Positions 6,506 to 9,321 of a stretch of 9,321 nucleotides of DNA are shown here, piece after piece. Origin of the DNA: Chloroflexota bacterium. GTDB taxonomy: Bacteria; Chloroflexota; Dehalococcoidia; DSTF01; RBG-16-68-14. Each line of letters begins with the position of its first letter. Positions within the stretch are counted from its first letter, which is position 1. The position numbers were made by a program, and so were the translations under genes. The notes below the pieces were generated by a model. The model saw nothing but the letters and a program-made list of their open reading frames with translations, had not been told where the DNA came from and did not search any database. The DNA is taken from contig JADFNZ010000060.1 in the NCBI GenBank assembly GCA_022563135.1, positions 1-9,321 of the forward strand, written 5' to 3'.

Positions 6506-7501
6506 TTAGCTCGCCTTCGCCTCCTGCTGGAGGTCGGCTTCCACCATCATCCGTACGAGTTCTGGGAACGCGACGGAAGGCCGCCAGCCCAGCTTCTCTC
6601 GCGCCTTGGAGGCGTCCGCCAGCAGATAATCGACCTCGGCGAGACGCATGAACTGCTCGTCCGTGCGCACGTAGTCCGCCCAGTCCTTCCCGATCGCATT
6701 GAACGCCAGCTCGGCGAACTCTTTCGGCGAATGGGTCTCCCCCGTGCCGATAACGTAGTCGTCGGGCGCCTCTTGCTGCAGCATGATATGCATCGCCTGC
6801 ACGTAGTCGCCGGCGAAGCCCCAGTCCCGCTTCGTGTCCATGTTGCCCATCACCAGCTCCTGCTGCTTGCCGAGCTTGATGCGGGCCGCGCCCAGGCTGA
6901 TCTTGCGGGTGACAAACTCCTTGCCGCGCCGGGGCGATTCGTGGTTAAAGAGGATGCCGTTGCAGGCAAAGATGCCGTAGCTCTCCCGAAAGTTCACCGT
7001 AATGTAGTGCCCGTACACCTTCGCCACGCCGTAGGGACTGCGAGGATAGAAGGGCGTGCGCTCGTTCTGGGGCGTTTCCTGAACCTTGCCGAACATCTCG
7101 CTGCTGGAGGCCTGGTAGAATCGGATCCCTTTGCCGCTCTCCGTACGCGAGGGGCTGGCGCCACTCACCAGACGCACCGCCTCCAGCATCCGCAGGACGC
7201 CGAGGCCGGTGATCTCGCCGGTCAGCTCTGCCTGGTTCCAGGAGAGGGGCACGAAGCTGATCGCGGCCAGATTGTAGACTTCGTCCGGCTGTACCGACTG
7301 CATCACGTTGATCAGCGAGCTCTGATCGAGGAGATCGCCTTCAACGATCCGCACGTCCGGCATCAACGATTCTACAATCGGCCGCTTGGGGTTTGCCTGA
7401 CCCCGGACGAGGCCATAGACAGCGTAACCGAGCGAGAGGAGATGCTCCGCGAGGTAGGAGCCATCCTGGCCGGTGATGCCCGTGATGAGGGCTGTGGGCA
7501 T
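6506..7501 (-). CDS. gmd: GDP-mannose 4,6-dehydratase
   Basis: Gmd converts GDP-D-mannose to GDP-4-dehydro-6-deoxy-D-mannose, the precursor of GDP-L-fucose, GDP-D-rhamnose and other deoxysugars of surface polysaccharides. The 331-residue cytosolic protein is a short-chain dehydrogenase with the NADP(H) motif GITGQDG (G8, G11, G14), the catalytic SSSE (132-135), and the YxxxK pair Y157 and K161. Strong Gmd-specific marks are [16 protein letters not shown] (186-201) and a [12 protein letters not shown] block (223-234). Serine stands at 133 where E. coli Gmd has the catalytic threonine; serine keeps the hydroxyl. The ATG at 7501 is preceded by GGAGGG eight bases upstream and a candidate promoter. 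No fucose synthase, rhamnose reductase or glycosyltransferase lies in the window, so the final sugar is unknown. The hydrolase gene follows on the same strand. Confidence 0.95.
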   Translation of the reverse strand: MPTALITGITGQDGSYLAEHLLSLGYAVYGLVRGQANPKRPIVESLMPDVRIVEGDLLDQSSLINVMQSVQPDEVYNLAAISFVPLSWNQAELTGEITGLGVLRMLEAVRLVSGASPSRTESGKGIRFYQASSSEMFGKVQETPQNERTPFYPRSPYGVAKVYGHYITVNFRESYGIFACNGILFNHESPRRGKEFVTRKISLGAARIKLGKQQELVMGNMDTKRDWGFAGDYVQAMHIMLQQEAPDDYVIGTGETHSPKEFAELAFNAIGKDWADYVRTDEQFMRLAEVDYLLADASKAREKLGWRPSVAFPELVRMMVEADLQQEAKAS

Positions 7502-7700
7502 TCGGGGTTCCCTCCGCTAGCTGCGTCGCCTGTATTCTACACGCGCCGCCTGTCGCCGGTCGAGGGCCACCCCCTCCATCCAAGCGGGCGTGTTCCCCTG
7601 AGGGTTCGTTACTGGTTGCTAGCCGCTAGTCCGCTGGTCGGGCCAGTTCGGGCACAGCTGAGCATAACGCGCGTAGCTCGCATAGGCACTGCTCGCGCCG
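7502..7700. other. Intergenic spacer between lepA and gmd
   Basis: These 199 bases carry no convincing open frame or RNA gene. The gmd-proximal end holds its candidate promoter and ribosome binding site. I looked for a lepA terminator and found only short stems such as CTGG-N5-CCAG near 7642 (minus strand) without a following U-tract. Confidence 0.6.
7534..7563 (-). promoter_or_regulatory. Candidate promoter of gmd
   Basis: On the minus strand TCGACC (7563-7558) and TAGAAT (7539-7534) lie 18 bases apart, matching four and five of six sigma-70 consensus positions. Transcription would start near 7527, about 26 bases before the ATG at 7501. The -10 box sits in the nonamer GTAGAATAC also present before the cNMP gene. 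Confidence 0.45.
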
Positions 7701-9321
7701 CTACTTCTCCAGCCGCAGGACGGCCAGAAACGCCTCCTGCGGGATCTCTACGTTCCCTACCCGCTTCATGCGCTTCTTCCCCGCCTTCTGCTTCTCGAGG
7801 AGCTTGCGCTTGCGCGTGACGTCGCCGCCGTAGCACTTCGCGAGCACGTTCTTGCGCAGCGCGCGCACCGTCTCGCGCGCGACGATGCGGCCGCCGACCG
7901 CGGCCTGGATCGGCACGTCGAAGAGCTGACGTGGGATCAGGCTGCGCAGCCGCTGCACCAGCGCGCGGCCCTGCCAGTGCGCCTGCTCCCGGTGCGTGAT
8001 GAGCGACAGCGCGTCCACCGGCTCGCCGTTGACGAGGATGTCCAGCTTAACCAGCTTCGCGGGAGCGTAGTGCGAGAAGCTGTAGTCGAGGCTGCCGTAG
8101 CCTTGGGTGCTCGACTTGAGCTGGTCGTAGAAATCGACCAGGATCTCTGACAGCGGGATCGCATACTCCAGGATGACGCGTGCGTCACCATGCGCCTTCT
8201 CGCCGCCGCCGGCACGCTCCTCTCCCTGCAAATACTCCATCCGCTTAAACTCTCCACGACGGCCGGTGACGAGGTCCATCACCGTGCCGATGTAGCGGTC
8301 CGGACAGACGACGGATATTTGCATCCACGGCTCGCGGATCTCCGAGACCTCGCCGGCCGGCGGCAGCGCGGCGGGATTGTCGATGGTGAGCTCCTCTCCG
8401 TTGGTGCGGCGGACTTCATACTCGACGCTCGGCGCCGTGATCAGCAGATCGAGGCTGTACTCGCGTTCGAGGCGCTCCTGCACGATCTCCATGTGCAGCA
8501 GCCCGAGAAAGCCGCAGCGAAAGCCCGGGCCGAGCGCGACGCTCGACTCCGGCTCGAACGCCAACGACGCATCGTTCAGCTGCAGCTTCTCCAGCGCCTC
8601 CCGCAGAACGCCGTAGTCGTTTGGCTGCGTCGGATAGAGACCGGCGAAGACCATCGGCTTCGCCTGACGGTACCCGAGAAGCGGCTCAGTCGCCTGCCGG
8701 TCAGCCTCGGTCAGCGTGTCCCCGACGCGACACTGGCGCACGTCCTTGAGTCCGGTTGCCACGTAGCCCACTTCGCCCGTGGCAAGCCGTTCGCTGGGTG
8801 TGGGCTCCGGCGTGAAGTACCCAACTTCCAACGCATCGATCTGCTGGCCGGCCGACATGAGATGAAGCGAACGCCCGCCCTCCACCGCGCCGTCAATGAT
8901 CCGCACATAGGCGATGACGCCCTTGTAGGCATCGTACTTGGAGTCGAAGATGAGGGCGCGCAGGGGGGCGGGCTCGTCGCCCTTGGGGGCCGGTACGCGC
9001 TCGACCACGGCCTCCAGCACCTCGCGGGTCCCTGTGCCCTCCTTCGCCGACGCGAGCAGTACCTCGTCGCGCCCGAACCCGATCATTTCGCACACCTGGC
9101 GCGCCACCGCCTCCGGATCTGCTCCCGGCAGGTCGATCTTGTTTACTACAGGGATGATCGTGAGGTTGTGGTCGAGCGCGACATGGAGGTTGGCGATCGT
9201 CTGAGCCTGGATTCCTTGCGTCGCGTCGACGACGAGGATGGCGCCCTCGCAGGCGGCCAGCGCCCGCGACACTTCGTACGAGAAGTCCACGTGGCCGGGA
9301 GTATCGATCAGGTTCAGCTCG
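7701..9321 (-). CDS. lepA: Elongation factor 4 (LepA), ribosome-associated GTPase, 5'-truncated
   Basis: LepA/EF4 is an EF-G-like translational GTPase that acts on the ribosome and influences initiation and elongation under stress. The frame is open to the right edge: 539 C-terminal residues are visible of about 600, so only the P-loop and switch I region are missing. Visible marks are the G3 motif DTPGH followed by [17 protein letters not shown], the G4 motif [11 protein letters not shown], the domain III stretch [22 protein letters not shown], and the LepA-specific C-terminal tail with [22 protein letters not shown] and [13 protein letters not shown]. The last two distinguish it from EF-G, which lacks this tail. 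One unusual point is a Gly-rich insertion of roughly a dozen residues in domain V (see findings). The stop is 200 bases from gmd, which has its own candidate promoter. Confidence 0.97.
   Translation of the reverse strand, partial: ELNLIDTPGHVDFSYEVSRALAACEGAILVVDATQGIQAQTIANLHVALDHNLTIIPVVNKIDLPGADPEAVARQVCEMIGFGRDEVLLASAKEGTGTREVLEAVVERVPAPKGDEPAPLRALIFDSKYDAYKGVIAYVRIIDGAVEGGRSLHLMSAGQQIDALEVGYFTPEPTPSERLATGEVGYVATGLKDVRQCRVGDTLTEADRQATEPLLGYRQAKPMVFAGLYPTQPNDYGVLREALEKLQLNDASLAFEPESSVALGPGFRCGFLGLLHMEIVQERLEREYSLDLLITAPSVEYEVRRTNGEELTIDNPAALPPAGEVSEIREPWMQISVVCPDRYIGTVMDLVTGRRGEFKRMEYLQGEERAGGGEKAHGDARVILEYAIPLSEILVDFYDQLKSSTQGYGSLDYSFSHYAPAKLVKLDILVNGEPVDALSLITHREQAHWQGRALVQRLRSLIPRQLFDVPIQAAVGGRIVARETVRALRKNVLAKCYGGDVTRKRKLLEKQKAGKKRMKRVGNVEIPQEAFLAVLRLEK

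Noticed and set aside
5515..6651. Long plus-strand open frame opposite the hydrolase and the end of gmd
   Set aside because: It is the antisense of two well-recognised proteins and shows His/Arg/Val-rich shadow composition and no recognisable domain.
7596..7625. GGGTTCG-like stretch in the spacer as a tRNA T-arm
   Set aside because: No matching stem, anticodon arm or acceptor stem could be assembled around it on either strand.
6731..7819. Long plus-strand open frame across gmd, the spacer and the end of lepA
   Set aside because: It runs antisense through two clear genes, has no ribosome binding site or domain, and arises from the high GC content.

Overview
The window reads as ordinary, gene-dense chromosome from a high-GC bacterium (roughly two thirds G+C by eye, GTG starts used, Shine-Dalgarno sites of the AGGAGG type). 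The mix of a multi-gene E1/E2 2-oxoacid dehydrogenase, an AarF/UbiB kinase, an orphan GltD-like flavoprotein, a GDP-mannose dehydratase and LepA suits Chloroflexota or a similar deep-branching Gram-positive-like lineage, but that placement is only an impression. There are no tRNAs, rRNAs, CRISPR arrays, insertion sequences, phage genes or integration scars that I can support.

Layout. Bases 1-1974 (+) hold the end of a 2-oxoacid (probably pyruvate) dehydrogenase operon: a 5'-truncated E1 beta gene, then the E2 acyltransferase 24 bases later. It converges on a short minus-strand gene (1995-2420) for a stand-alone cyclic-nucleotide-binding-domain protein. That gene is divergent from an AarF/UbiB-family kinase (about 2544-3845, +), and the intergenic region carries a candidate promoter for each. 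Next comes a GltD-type iron-sulfur/FAD/NAD(P)H oxidoreductase (3950-5428, +) with its own candidate promoter and a structured leader. Its stop codon overlaps that of a convergent metallo-beta-lactamase-fold hydrolase (5425-6426, -). The hydrolase follows gmd (GDP-mannose 4,6-dehydratase, 6506-7501, -) after a 79-base gap with a perfect 9-bp GC hairpin. A 200-base spacer holding the gmd promoter separates gmd from the 3' 90% of lepA (7701-9321, -), which runs off the right edge.

The genes do not form one pathway. The E1-E2 pair is part of one enzyme complex. The cNMP protein and UbiB kinase share a divergent control region. GltD, the hydrolase, Gmd and LepA look like independent housekeeping units.

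I see no convincing undescribed system. The most useful observations are small-scale: a probable leaderless kinase mRNA, a Shine-Dalgarno site that moves the hydrolase start inward, two leader or intergenic hairpins, overlapping convergent stop codons, and a short glycine-rich insertion in LepA.
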